Source: Bacteroidales bacterium
Lineage (GTDB): Bacteria; Bacteroidota; Bacteroidia; Bacteroidales; Marinilabiliaceae
Assembly (NCBI GenBank): GCA_003249255.1
Contig: QKJP01000028.1
Location: forward strand, 1-54,489
DNA length: 54,489 nucleotides
Direction: 5' to 3'
A program made the position numbers and the translations under genes. The notes below the pieces were generated by a model. That model saw only the letters and a program-made list of their open reading frames with translations. It was not told the origin of the DNA and made no database searches. Below are positions 31,410 through 41,145 of the stretch, piece by piece (the stretch's first letter is position 1; every line of letters begins with the position of its first letter).

Positions 31410-34228
31410 ATGAAAAAAACACTACGAATAGTATTTTTAGTACTCACTTTAGGAACTATGGTGTTCCAAAATACCTTTGCCGGGGCACCTGATTATTGGC
31501 CGGGATATGGTCGTATAGCCCTTAGTTCAGATGGTAATAAGCACGATAATGACGACATGCAGGCTACCATGATGACTTTGATGATTTTAGCAAAAGCCGG
31601 TTTGCAAAATGAAACAGTACTTTATACCTATGCTGATCATGTATGGGGAAGTGAAAGTAATGATCTTGAAATAATGAAAGATGCTGCTGAGGGTGGAGGT
31701 GCGAAATTTGGTTTTACCAATACCAATTTCATGGCGGCAGTTTCTGATCCTAACGCTGCTTATCAAGCCATGGCTGATGCTATTGCAGCTTCAACTGCTA
31801 AAAGTCCGCTTTTTATTATTGCTGCTGGGCCAATGCAGGTGGTTGGTTCCGGTTTAGAATTAGCCAATAAAACGAACCCTGAAGCTTTAAACCATGTAAC
31901 TGTTCTTTCGCACAGTTGGTGGAATAATATGCACGCTGATAATCCGGAAGGAAGCGGTAGTCCACATGGCGAAGAAGCTGTTCATTCAGGTTGGACCTGG
32001 AAAGAAATGGAGGATGCTTTTGGCGATAAAGTAAACTTCAACTACATCAGTGATCAAAACGGAACAGGAGACAATCCGTATATTACAAAAGATAAGTTTA
32101 GTGCAAAAAGCTGGAATGACTGGGCTTGGATGAATACTCACGCAGACCCTAATGTCAAATGGGTTTATACCAAAGGTGTTAGTAATCCGGCCGGACCTGA
32201 TTATTCTGATGCTGGTCTGGCTTATTATTTTTGTGCCAACAAAGGGGATGAATTTGGAAATCCTGAAAAATTAAAAGCCTGGATTGGAGATGCTGTAATT
32301 TCAACAACAGATGAGACTGATAACAAAGAATTGGATGGGCCGGTTAATTGCTTAAAAATTCTTTCTAAAGATTTTGATCAGACCAAAATATGGGTAGTGG
32401 GTTTGTTAACGCTGCATTGTCAGAAGTATATAACATTCCGGAAGGAAGTGCGAATGTGGGGATGGAGGTATTATCCTGCCCTCCTCCGGCTGGTGTTCCT
32501 GGTACTGCTGTTGCTTGGAGTGCCGCAGAAGAAACCTATACCGGACCAACCCTGAATGCCATCTTTCGAATAAACACCATGTTAGAGAGTGATGGCGAAT
32601 GTACCTATAAGGTTTATGTGAATGGTAATCCCATCGGTGAGGTTACCAATCCGAGAAACCAGCACGGAGAAACCGGTGCACTGCCCGAATACAGTATTTA
32701 TTCAACCATTGTAGATAAAAATGGGTATGAAATAAAATATGGAGATGTTATTCGTGTGGAGTTTAACAATATTTCTAACCAACTGCATGTCGAAGGATCA
32801 GGTCATGCCACTGCACGTGGTCGTTGGGAAAGCATTGAGATTTGTTCAGCAGATGATTCTCCAATCAGTTGTGAAGGAGCAAGCGGTGCTTTTATAGAAC
32901 GGGATGGCTTGGTCATTATTGAAGCTGAAAGTGCTGACGGGTATGAGGCTAAAGGGTTTAAGTTATATACAAAGTCTGTTGGTTCATCACCAACAGGCGA
33001 TGGTTTTTTAAGATACGAAGGTCCTAATAACATGGGGGCTAATGTAGAAGCGAATACCCTGAAATATAAAGTTCAGATCAATAACCCGGGTGAATATAAT
33101 TTTGTATGGCGAAATGTACGTGACCCAAATGCAGAAACAGGGGATGCTAACAATGACAGTTGGTTATACATTCATGGCGAAGGATGTTCTTTTTACGGTC
33201 GTTTAGGTGCTGATCCAATTTCACTTTCCAAGCACACTAAAATGTGGGTGCAAAAGAGTTCTTTTGTTTTTGAGTGTTATGGTGAAACCCATGAGCATGG
33301 CGAGGTTCAAAACGGTATGGCCATGTTTGCAAAATTTGAAAAAGCAGGAGAGTACACCATCGAATTTGGAGGACGGTCTAATGGTCATGCTGTAGATCGA
33401 CTTGTTTTGTATAAAACAGATATGAAAAACATTGCTACTAATCCGGCAGCACCTGAATCAGGTCGTACTGATTGCGATTTGCAACTTCCTTACCCTGAAA
33501 TTATTATTCCTGAAATCCCAAACGACAATCCCAATCCAAGCCCCACTGAAGGGAATTTGATAACCATTGAAGCTGAATCTTTTTTAACTACCGGTGGAAC
33601 TTATGATGATGCAGGTTGTTGTAAAGGTCCTGGTTTTGGCGTGCAAAAAAATGATGCTAATATTAGCTATGTTAATAAAGAAGATTACATAGAATATGAA
33701 GTGACGATTCCTAAGACGGATAACTATTTCATCGTTTATTATTTATCAACCCCTTCAACAGGTGCTACTGTAGCCTTTTATGATGGCGATAAAAAATTAA
33801 ATACCACCACAGTACCTAATAATGGAGATTGGGATTCGTATTATGGTTTTTATGTTCAAGAAACAGTTTTTTTGGCTGAAGGAAAACACACCATTAAGTT
33901 GTTAGCAGGCGGAAATGACTGGGCGTGGAACATGGATAAGTTTACCTTGCAAGAAGATGTGAATACTGCACCAAATTCTATTGTTTCTTATGATTCGGAT
34001 ATATTAAAAGTATATCCGAATCCATTTCTGGATTACGTAAAAGTTGATGCTGATGAAGCGATTGTAAAAATTGAATTGCTTAATATGAATGGTTCTGTTG
34101 TTAAATCAGAATTAATTAATAGCACTAGTGCACTGCTTTCTACAGATGAATTAAAAGTTGGGATTTACTTAATTAAAGTTCAATTAGAAAGCGGTTTGTG
34201 GTTGACGTCTAAGGTTATCAAAATATAA
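31410..34228 (+). pseudogene. Frameshifted secreted protein: nucleoside-hydrolase-like domain, sugar-binding domains, T9SS
   Basis: Two overlapping frames form one gene of about 939 codons. The first (31410-32555) gives a signal peptide and a nucleoside-hydrolase-like fold (IALSSDGNKHDNDDMQATMM, with an Asp-rich metal-like loop), then runs out of frame. The second (32390-34228) resumes with MGSGFVNAALSEVYN. In that frame it has a beta-sandwich domain (about 172-345) like that of the protein at 4780-6642, a CBM6-like module (about 389-522; TIEAESFLTTGG) and a T9SS sorting domain (about 540-612; VYPNPF). One extra A in the AAAA run at 32385-32388 would join them as DQTK-N-MGSG. So either one base was lost in the genome or the run was misread. 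The CBM6 resembles that of the GH86 enzyme. Confidence 0.82.
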
Positions 34229-34310
34229 TTCGATAATTTATTCAAAAAGAAATTTTTACATGAGCGTGTGTAAAAATAATAAGTACAACGGTACTTTACA
34301 GTGTGTGTAA

Positions 34311-34336
34311 AAAGCTTCGTGATCTCACGGAGCTTT
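34311..34336 (+). terminator. Terminator-like hairpin after the CBM6/T9SS gene
   Basis: AAAGCTtCGTGA (34311-34322), loop TC, TCACGgAGCTTT (34325-34336), with one G-U pair. The T run after it is short and broken by GGGG. It lies 82 nt beyond the stop at 34228. Confidence 0.6.
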
Positions 34337-34436
34337 TGGGGTTTTATTCAAACGTCAGCTAGATATATTGCTCAAGTAATAAGGGTAATTAGTTAGCACA
34401 AAGTAGATGAATGGCCTTCTCGTTTTCTTCGATGTT

Positions 34437-34468
34437 TTTGACTTTAAAGTATCCAATTTGTACTTTAC
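34437..34468 (+). promoter_or_regulatory. Candidate promoter of the GH117 gene
   Basis: TTTG (34437-34440) lies 20 nt before TACTTTAC (34461-34468), which fits the Bacteroidota TTTG-N19/20-TAnnTTTG pattern except the last base. The motif TACTTTA/TAAAGTA recurs around it: ACTTTAAAGT at 34441-34450, and GTAAAGTA at 34490-34497 touching the start codon. Confidence 0.35.
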
Positions 34469-34496
34469 GCTGTATGATTTTTAACAATTGTAAAGT

Positions 34497-35726
34497 ATGC
34501 AAAGATTACCAATATTTCTATTGATCGTTATTTCGATTCTATCCTGTAAGCAGAAACCGGCAGAAAGTGGTTTTCCCTTTACTTTACCCAAAGAAAAACC
34601 AACCCGGGCGTTAAGTGCAGCAATGGAGCGTATTTATACCGTGTATGAAAGTCCACAGCCACAGCATAACGAACTGTTTAGTCAGTTTAAATACACAGCC
34701 CTTAAAGGTTTTAATTACAATGATTTTGATGGAACCATTTCGCGCCGGGATCCTTCAAAAATAATTCAGCATGAGGGGAAATACTACCTTTGGTACACCT
34801 ATCGTAATACACCTACTCCTCCCATGGGAGCCGATATATGCAATGATACCATCCCATCTGCCGATTGGGATTTAGCAGAGATCTGGTATGCGACCTCCAC
34901 CGATGGCTTTACATGGGAAGAGCAAGGTGTTGCAATATCTCGCCCAGAAAGGCCTTCTGTAGGCTGGCGTTCCGTTAGTACGGCCGATATTTTAATGTGG
35001 GAAGGAAAATATTATTTGTACTACCAGGGTTTTATGGAAGCTAGTGGAAAGCGAGGTGATGATTGCCCTGTTACTGTATCTTATGCAGATTCTCCTGATG
35101 GCCCATGGACATCCTATAATAAAGTAGTAATTCCGAATGGCGCACAAGGAGAGTGGGATCAATTCTCTATTCATGATCCATATCCTTTGGTACACGATGG
35201 TAAAATTTACTTGTATTACAAATCAGATTTCGACGGAGGAGATGAATTGGTGCGCATGCAAGGACTGGCTATCGCTGATAACCCTTTGGGGCCATTTAAT
35301 AAACATCCTTTAAATCCGGTTATTACTTCCGGTCACGAAACCTCTTTGTTTCCATTCAAAGAAGGAGTTGCTGCCTTGGTGTACAAAGATGGGCCTGAGC
35401 ACAATACAGTCCAATACGCCAAAGATTGGGTGAATTTTGAAATTGCTTCTATTACCGAATTGATGCCCTATGCAGCAGCCCCTTATGTGCTGGATGCATT
35501 TTCTAATACCAAAGATGGCAGAGGTATCACCTGGGGAATGGCACACTTTATTAATGTCAATGGTAATTGGAGTAAATTCTGTTCGCAATTGGTACGTTTT
35601 GATTGTGATTTAAGTCTTGATTTGGATGATCCTGAGATGAAAGGTCATCGTGTAATGCATCGTCCGGATGTGTACTTGCGGCAAGGTTTGAGTGCAAGGC
35701 AATTAGAGAGAATTAAAGGAATGTGA
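34497..35726 (+). CDS. GH117 family alpha-1,3-(3,6-anhydro)-L-galactosidase, lipoprotein
   Basis: 409 residues. The leader ends in a lipobox (ILSC, C17). The GH117 hallmark SxAxxR is present as S40-A-A-M-E-R45 in the N-terminal helix that mediates dimer swapping. The rest is a five-bladed propeller. Candidate active-site residues lie in RRDPSK, SIHDPYP and SGHETSLFPF. GH117 enzymes remove 3,6-anhydro-L-galactose from the non-reducing end of agar-type oligosaccharides left by endo-agarases. Its company with GH86 in this window is good evidence that agar or porphyran is the target. As a lipoprotein it probably acts in the periplasm. Confidence 0.92.
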   Translation: MQRLPIFLLIVISILSCKQKPAESGFPFTLPKEKPTRALSAAMERIYTVYESPQPQHNELFSQFKYTALKGFNYNDFDGTISRRDPSKIIQHEGKYYLWYTYRNTPTPPMGADICNDTIPSADWDLAEIWYATSTDGFTWEEQGVAISRPERPSVGWRSVSTADILMWEGKYYLYYQGFMEASGKRGDDCPVTVSYADSPDGPWTSYNKVVIPNGAQGEWDQFSIHDPYPLVHDGKIYLYYKSDFDGGDELVRMQGLAIADNPLGPFNKHPLNPVITSGHETSLFPFKEGVAALVYKDGPEHNTVQYAKDWVNFEIASITELMPYAAAPYVLDAFSNTKDGRGITWGMAHFINVNGNWSKFCSQLVRFDCDLSLDLDDPEMKGHRVMHRPDVYLRQGLSARQLERIKGM

Positions 35727-36252
35727 TAGACTTTCATGTAAAGAAATTTTATACCACTCATAGGAGTTGAATGCATTTTTCTAAATCCGTTATGGTTAAT
35801 GTGAGGAATGTAAATGCTTGCGGATGCATTCCGTTGAAAATCTTACATATATAAGTCTTTTAGGAACTTGTATGCTGAGTTTTGTAGTGCAGAAGCTTTA
35901 TTTGTTTTCAATGAAGTGGCATTGTTGAAAGAACGTTGATTAATGATCAATGCAGTTGTAGAAGCTTTTTAAATGTTTGTGCCTTTCTATTTATTGTTAT
36001 TAAACTAATCTATAATTAAATAAATGAATGTTAGTCTTTTATGGAGGTGTTGCGGTGGTCGCTCTTGATAATTAAAATTAGTGATGTTAGTGAGAAGTGT
36101 GATGTCTGTCATTAAATATTCCCTTGTTTAAAAAAAATGATGTTTAATTTGGACGCATGAAATTTATCAATTATACTTGTGGTCAATCTGACCATAAAGA
36201 ATAAGGGGATTATTTTTAGCAAATTATATCAATCGTTTTACCAATTGAATTT
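35727..36252. other. 526-nt intergenic region upstream of xylB
   Basis: It contains the xylB promoter and operator candidate (36148-36194). No reading frame with family resemblance and no repeat were found in the rest. Confidence 0.5.
36148..36194 (+). promoter_or_regulatory. xylB promoter with overlapping dyad operator
   Basis: The -33 box TTTG (36148-36151), a 20-nt spacer and the -7 box TATACTTG (36172-36179) fit the Bacteroidota promoter pattern. Directly after the -7 box is a perfect dyad TGGTCA-ATC-TGACCA (36180-36194) over the likely start of transcription. A repressor bound there would block initiation. The Nudix-like regulator at 30.2-30.9 kb is a candidate. Confidence 0.55.
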
Positions 36253-37731
36253 ATGTTTTTATTAGGATTTGATTTAGGGAGTTCTTCCGTTAAGGTGAGT
36301 ATTATTAATAGTACTACCGGTGAAACGGTCGCCAGTGCTTTTTGCCCGGAATATGAAATGAGTATGATTGCTCATCAGGCAGGTTGGGCAGAGCAAGAGC
36401 CTGAGGTATGGGTAGAAAATGCGATTGCGGCTATTAAAAAAATTAAAAGTCAATCAAATGTTGATTTTAATTTGATTAAAGCCATTGGAATCTCCTATCA
36501 AATGCATGGTTTGGTTTTGGTTGATGAACAGGGTGAGGTGTTACGACCTTCGATTATTTGGTGCGATAGTCGTGCTGTTGAAATAGGAGATAGAGCCTTT
36601 CAAGAGTTAGGATCAGATTACTGTTTGGGTAACTTGTTAAACTCACCTGGGAATTTCACAGCTTCAAAGCTTAAGTGGGTAAAAGAGAATGAGCCTGAGA
36701 TCTATAATAAAATTCATAAAATAATGCTTCCTGGCGATTATTTAGCCTATCGCTTAACGGATGTAATTAAAACCACTGCCAGTGGATTGTCCGAAGGTAT
36801 TATGTGGGATTTTAAGGAAGATAAAATCGCAACTCGTCTCCTAGATCAATATGGAGTAAGTATTGATCTTTTGCCTGAATTGGTGGAAACATTTGCTCCA
36901 CAAGGAACAGTTACTACATCCGCTTCTCAATTATTTGGTTTGCCTCAGGGTATTCCTGTCGCTTATAGGGCAGGCGATCAGCCCAATAATGCATTTTCAT
37001 TAAATGTATTGAATCCGGGTGAGGTTGCTGCAACTGCAGGTACTTCCGGTGTTGTGTATGGGGTAAGTGAAGAGGTTATGTTTGATGAGAAATCACGTGT
37101 AAATTCATTCATTCATGTAAATCATACGAGTACTCAAAAAAGAATGGGTGTCTTGTTGTGTATCAATGGAACCGGAATTTTAAACTCTTGGTTAAGAAAA
37201 AATATCGCTGAGGATTTGAGCTACGAACAAATGAATGAGTTATCAGAAAAAGTTGCCGTGGGGAGTGATGGTCTCTTATTTTATCCTTTTGGTAATGGAG
37301 CAGAGCGCATGTTAGAAAATGCTTCCCCTGGGGCAGAAATGAAAGGTTTAAACTTAAACATTCACTCAAGAGCTCACATGTTAAGAGCAGCTCAGGAAGG
37401 AATCGTATTTGCTTTTGTTTATGGAATGGAAATCATGCAAAACATGGGCATCGATTTAGAAACCATTAAAGCGGGTAAAGCCAATATGTTTTTAAGTCCA
37501 ATTTTCCGAAATACCTTGGCTGGCGTTACAGGTGCAACCATTGAGTTGTACGATACCGACGGAGCTGCCGGTGCAGCAAGGGGGGCCGGTGTAGGCTCTG
37601 GCGTGTATGCTTCGTATGAAGAAGCCTTTGCTTCACTTCAAAAACTCGAAGAAATATCTGTGCCACAAAATGAGCAGCAGCAGTACAAAGTAGCTTATCA
37701 TAATTGGAAAAAACATTTAAATAAAGAATAA
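36253..37731 (+). CDS. xylB: Xylulokinase
   Basis: 492 residues, FGGY carbohydrate kinase family. The N-terminal ATP-binding phosphate-1 motif GFDLGSSSVK is at residues 5-14. The substrate part has YQMHGLVLVD and the hinge has FTASKLKWVKENEP. The C-terminal domain has AGTSGVVYG and the GAARGAGVGSG glycine-rich motif. It converts D-xylulose to D-xylulose 5-phosphate with ATP in the cytoplasm. It is followed by xylA and a sugar symporter gene. The last codons (K-E-stop) merge into an 11-copy run of AATAAAG, so the stop is part of the repeat but its position does not depend on copy number. Confidence 0.95.
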   Translation: MFLLGFDLGSSSVKVSIINSTTGETVASAFCPEYEMSMIAHQAGWAEQEPEVWVENAIAAIKKIKSQSNVDFNLIKAIGISYQMHGLVLVDEQGEVLRPSIIWCDSRAVEIGDRAFQELGSDYCLGNLLNSPGNFTASKLKWVKENEPEIYNKIHKIMLPGDYLAYRLTDVIKTTASGLSEGIMWDFKEDKIATRLLDQYGVSIDLLPELVETFAPQGTVTTSASQLFGLPQGIPVAYRAGDQPNNAFSLNVLNPGEVAATAGTSGVVYGVSEEVMFDEKSRVNSFIHVNHTSTQKRMGVLLCINGTGILNSWLRKNIAEDLSYEQMNELSEKVAVGSDGLLFYPFGNGAERMLENASPGAEMKGLNLNIHSRAHMLRAAQEGIVFAFVYGMEIMQNMGIDLETIKAGKANMFLSPIFRNTLAGVTGATIELYDTDGAAGAARGAGVGSGVYASYEEAFASLQKLEEISVPQNEQQQYKVAYHNWKKHLNKE

Positions 37732-37796
37732 AGAATAAAGAATAAAGAATAAAGAATAAAGAATAAAGAATAAAGAATAAAGAATAAAGAATAAAG
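37720..37796 (+). repeat. Tandem 7-nt repeat (AATAAAG x 11) at the 3' end of xylB
   Basis: Eleven exact copies of AATAAAG followed by a partial copy. The xylB stop codon TAA (37729-37731) is in the second copy. The run is likely to change in length between strains. Since the stop lies near its start, changes would only alter the xylB-xylA spacer. Confidence 0.95.
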
Positions 37797-37957
37797 AATA
37801 AATTATATTAAGTATACTAAACTGGGATTACAGAAACTTTAATGCTTGTTTTCGGACTACGGACTTCCCACGATAGCTATCGTAGCTTCGGACTCAAACG
37901 CAAAGTATCTAATCAATATTATTTATTCATTGTCAATCATCTAATTTCTAAAAAAAA

Positions 37958-39265
37958 ATGAATACCTATTTTAAAGGAATCAACAAAATCCAATTCGAAG
38001 GAAAAGAGTCAAAAAATCCAATGGCATTTCGTTATTACGACGAAAATAAAGTGGTAGCCGGAAAAACCATGAAAGAGCATTTGCGTTTTGCAGTGGCTTA
38101 TTGGCACACATTCTGTGGTGAAGGAGGAGATCCATTTGGTCCGGGAACAAAAGTTTTTGAGTGGACAAAATCGAATGACCCGATGGATGTTGCAAAGATG
38201 AAATTAGATGCAGCCTTTGAGTTCTTTTCAAAATTAGGAAATCCATACTATTGTTTCCATGATACAGACGTAGTAGGTGATGGTTCTGTTTTCGAAATAG
38301 AAGAGCGTTTGCATAAAATTATTCCTTCTATGCAAGAGTATCAGAAAGAAACAGGTGTGAAGTTACTTTGGGGTACTGCCAATGTGTTCTCTAACGCTCG
38401 TTATATGAACGGAGCTTCGACCAATCCTGATTTTAATGTTCTGGCTCATGCAGGTACACAGGTTAAAAATGCCTTAGATACAACCATCGCTCTTGGTGGT
38501 GAGAATTATGTGTTTTGGGGGGGGCGTGAAGGTTACATGTCTTTACTTAATACCGATATGAAACTGGAAAAAGAAAACATGGCTCGCTTTTTAACCATGG
38601 CTCGTGACTATGCTCGTAAAAATGGTTTTGAAGGAACATTCTTTATCGAACCTAAACCAATGGAGCCTTCAAAGCATCAGTATGATGTAGATGCAGAGAC
38701 GGTGATTGGTTTCTTACGTAACTATGGTTTAGATAAAGATTTCAAATTAAACATCGAAGTGAACCACGCTACTTTGGCTCAACACACTTTTGAGCACGAA
38801 TTACAATGTGCTGCTGATGCTGGTATGTTAGGTAGTATTGATGCTAACAAAGGGGATAATCAAAATGGATGGGATACCGATGAATTCCCAACAAATATCT
38901 ACGAGATTACTCAAGCCATGATGGTGATTCTTGAAGCCGGAGGTTTACAAGGAGGAGGTGTGAATTTTGATGCGAAAGCGCGCCGTAATTCTACTGATTT
39001 AGAAGATATTTTCATTGGTCATATTTCTGGTATGGATGTGTTTGCACGTTCTTTATTAATCGCTGATGAAATTTTAAACAACAGTGAATACAAGAAAATG
39101 AAAACCCAGCGTTATGCTTCATTTACAAGCGGTAAAGGTGCTGACTATGTGAATGGTCAGTTGTCTTTAGAAGATCTTAGAAAAATTGCGAAAGAAGCCG
39201 GTGAACCAGCCATGACTAGCGGTAAGCAAGAATGGTATGAGGCTTTGATTAATATGTATATTTAA
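37958..39265 (+). CDS. xylA: Xylose isomerase
   Basis: 435 residues, the usual length for class II xylose isomerases. Both family signatures are present: VFWGGREG near residue 188 and [13 protein letters not shown] near residue 230. Metal ligands in FHDTDVV and GSIDANKGD can be seen as well. It turns D-xylose into D-xylulose in the cytoplasm, feeding the kinase encoded upstream. The start was taken at 37958 ([15 protein letters not shown]), as in Bacteroides relatives. It is probably co-transcribed with xylB across the 7-nt repeat. Confidence 0.96.
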   Translation: MNTYFKGINKIQFEGKESKNPMAFRYYDENKVVAGKTMKEHLRFAVAYWHTFCGEGGDPFGPGTKVFEWTKSNDPMDVAKMKLDAAFEFFSKLGNPYYCFHDTDVVGDGSVFEIEERLHKIIPSMQEYQKETGVKLLWGTANVFSNARYMNGASTNPDFNVLAHAGTQVKNALDTTIALGGENYVFWGGREGYMSLLNTDMKLEKENMARFLTMARDYARKNGFEGTFFIEPKPMEPSKHQYDVDAETVIGFLRNYGLDKDFKLNIEVNHATLAQHTFEHELQCAADAGMLGSIDANKGDNQNGWDTDEFPTNIYEITQAMMVILEAGGLQGGGVNFDAKARRNSTDLEDIFIGHISGMDVFARSLLIADEILNNSEYKKMKTQRYASFTSGKGADYVNGQLSLEDLRKIAKEAGEPAMTSGKQEWYEALINMYI

Positions 39266-39366
39266 AAAAGTCAGATGTTAGATTAGTCAGAAGTCAGAAG
39301 TAGAATTTGTATGAGCTTCATTCAAACTACTGACAAAACACTGTTCACTACTGACTAAGACTTCTT

Positions 39367-39436
39367 AAACCTTTGCACAGCTAATACTTAGTAGTTAACT
39401 AGTTTCTTCCAACTTTATTAAACTGTGCAAAGGTTT
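39367..39436 (+). terminator. Long hairpin downstream of xylA
   Basis: AAACCTTTGCACAG (39367-39380) and CTGTGCAAAGGTTT (39423-39436) form a perfect 14-bp stem around a 42-nt loop, about 100 nt after the xylA stop. It may end transcription or protect the 3' end of the xyl mRNA. Confidence 0.6.
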
Positions 39437-39537
39437 TATGCATCTTTAAGATTCAAATGTAAAAATGTTGTATAATCCACTCGCGTGAAAAAAGTATGAA
39501 TAAATAAACCAGAATTTCTCTATGGAAAAAGGAGTAA

Positions 39538-39564
39538 GCATGACTGAAAGCTTTTTTGTCATGC
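39538..39564 (+). promoter_or_regulatory. Inverted repeat upstream of the sugar symporter gene
   Basis: GCATGAC (39538-39544) and GTCATGC (39558-39564), 13 nt apart, lie 50 nt before the symporter ATG. It could be an operator or a leader hairpin. It differs from the xylB dyad, though both contain GAC/GTC half sites. Confidence 0.35.
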
Positions 39565-39613
39565 AAGCAACTATAGAACTTCTGGGCCTACAGTAGATAA
39601 AACCTTAAAACAG

Positions 39614-41005
39614 ATGAACACAATCAGCGATAACAAAACGAATATGCCTTTCATTGTTGCAATTACATTAACTGCTACTTTGGGAGGTTTGCTTTTTGGG
39701 TATGACACAGCCGTTATATCCGGAGCCGAAAAATCCATCCAAGCTTATTTTATTAATGGTCTAAACCTGGGTACTTTTGCCCACGGTGCAACTACTTCCA
39801 GTGCATTGTTGGGCTGTATCATAGGAGGAGCCATTTCCGGATGGTTCGCATTAAAATTAGGACGAAAAAAATCTTTGCAGTTAGCTGCTGTTTTATTCTT
39901 TTTATCTGCTTTAGGATCTGCTTTCCCAGAAACATTATTTTTTCAAAGTGGAGAACCTACTTTAGCTTTATTATTCACCTTTAATTTTTATCGTATTGTT
40001 GGAGGCATCGGTGTCGGATTGGCTTCGGCAGTTTGCCCAATGTATATTGGCGAGATAGCTCCGGCACACATGCGTGGTCGTTTGGTTTCGCTTAACCAGT
40101 TTGCCATCATCTTTGGTATGTTGGTGGTTTACTTTGTGAATTGGGGTATTGCTAATGGTGAATCATTGGATTGGATCAACACCATTGGCTGGCGTAGAAT
40201 GTTCCTGTCTGAAGCCATACCTGCCGGATTATTTGCGGTTTTATTGTTTTTAGTGCCGGAAACTCCCCGTTATTTGTCTTTAATTAATAAAGAAAAAGAA
40301 GCTCTTGATGTATTAACTCGTATTAATGGAGCTGTTAATGCCAAATCCATTTTAGAAGAAATTAAAAGTACATTGGTATCCCATTCAGGTAAACTGTTTT
40401 CTTATGGGAAAGTGGTCGTGATTGTAGGTGTTTTATTGTCAGTTTTTCAGCAGTTTGTGGGTATTAATGTGGCTTTATATTATGCACCACGTATTTTTGA
40501 AAGTATGGGAGCCGGTAAAGATGCGTCTATGATGCAAACGGTTGTAATGGGCTTGGTGAATGTGGTATTTACGGTTGTTGCTATTTTAACGGTTGATAAA
40601 TGGGGGCGAAAACCATTGCTAATGATTGGATCCATTGGTATGGCTGTTGGTATGTTTGCAATAAGCGGGTTAGCTTTTTTCAACATTGTAGGTATTAGTA
40701 CTTTGGTATTCATCATCATCTATACCGCTTCTTTTATGATGTCTTGGGGACCAATTTGTTGGGTGTTGATTTCTGAAATATTCCCAAATAAAATACGGGG
40801 TAGAGCAGTGGCTTTAGCTGTTGCTGCACAATGGGCTGCTAATTATTTTATTTCCTCAACATATCCTGCTATGATGGAATTTAGTGGCGGTGTTACTTAT
40901 GGTTTTTATGGTTTGATGAGTTTGCTTTCATTCTTCTTCGTTTGGAAAATGGTTCCGGAACCTAAAGGAAAATCCTTAGAAGAGATTGAAGCTTTTTGGA
41001 AATAA
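39614..41005 (+). CDS. xylE: MFS sugar:H+ symporter, probably D-xylose
   Basis: 463 residues with twelve membrane helices, sugar porter family of the major facilitator superfamily. Signatures are GYDTAVISGAEKSI in helix 1, LKLGRKKSLQ after helix 2, PETPRYL before the central loop, QQFVGINVALYYAPRIF in helix 7, DKWGRKPLL after helix 8 and the closing PEPKGKSLEEIE. It resembles XylE/GlcP-type proteins. Xylose is the likely sugar because of its position between xylA and a GH43 gene, but the sequence alone does not exclude arabinose or glucose. Confidence 0.9.
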   Translation: MNTISDNKTNMPFIVAITLTATLGGLLFGYDTAVISGAEKSIQAYFINGLNLGTFAHGATTSSALLGCIIGGAISGWFALKLGRKKSLQLAAVLFFLSALGSAFPETLFFQSGEPTLALLFTFNFYRIVGGIGVGLASAVCPMYIGEIAPAHMRGRLVSLNQFAIIFGMLVVYFVNWGIANGESLDWINTIGWRRMFLSEAIPAGLFAVLLFLVPETPRYLSLINKEKEALDVLTRINGAVNAKSILEEIKSTLVSHSGKLFSYGKVVVIVGVLLSVFQQFVGINVALYYAPRIFESMGAGKDASMMQTVVMGLVNVVFTVVAILTVDKWGRKPLLMIGSIGMAVGMFAISGLAFFNIVGISTLVFIIIYTASFMMSWGPICWVLISEIFPNKIRGRAVALAVAAQWAANYFISSTYPAMMEFSGGVTYGFYGLMSLLSFFFVWKMVPEPKGKSLEEIEAFWK

Positions 41006-41014
41006 TTAAAATAT

Positions 41015-41106
41015 AAAAAAGAGCTTGCTAAGTGGTTTTGTTAGTTAGTCAAGTTTCCCTTACGTCAAAAACATATTTTTTATGTATTATGGGCAAGCTC
41101 TTTTTT
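41015..41106 (+). terminator. Long-loop terminator hairpin after the symporter gene
   Basis: AAAAAAGAGCTTGC (41015-41028) and GCAAGCTCTTTTTT (41093-41106) form a perfect 14-bp stem ending in a T run. The 64-nt loop contains a small ACATA/TATGT hairpin. It fills the 140-nt gap before the GH43 gene and could act as an attenuator for it. Confidence 0.7.
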
Positions 41107-41145
41107 AATTTCTAAACGAGCCTGATTGTTTTAAATGTATTAAAA

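Noticed and set aside
32375-32400. Programmed -1 ribosomal frameshift in the CBM6/T9SS gene
   Set aside because: The sequence at the junction is not an X-XXY-YYZ slippery heptamer and no strong hairpin follows. A lost A in an A run is simpler.
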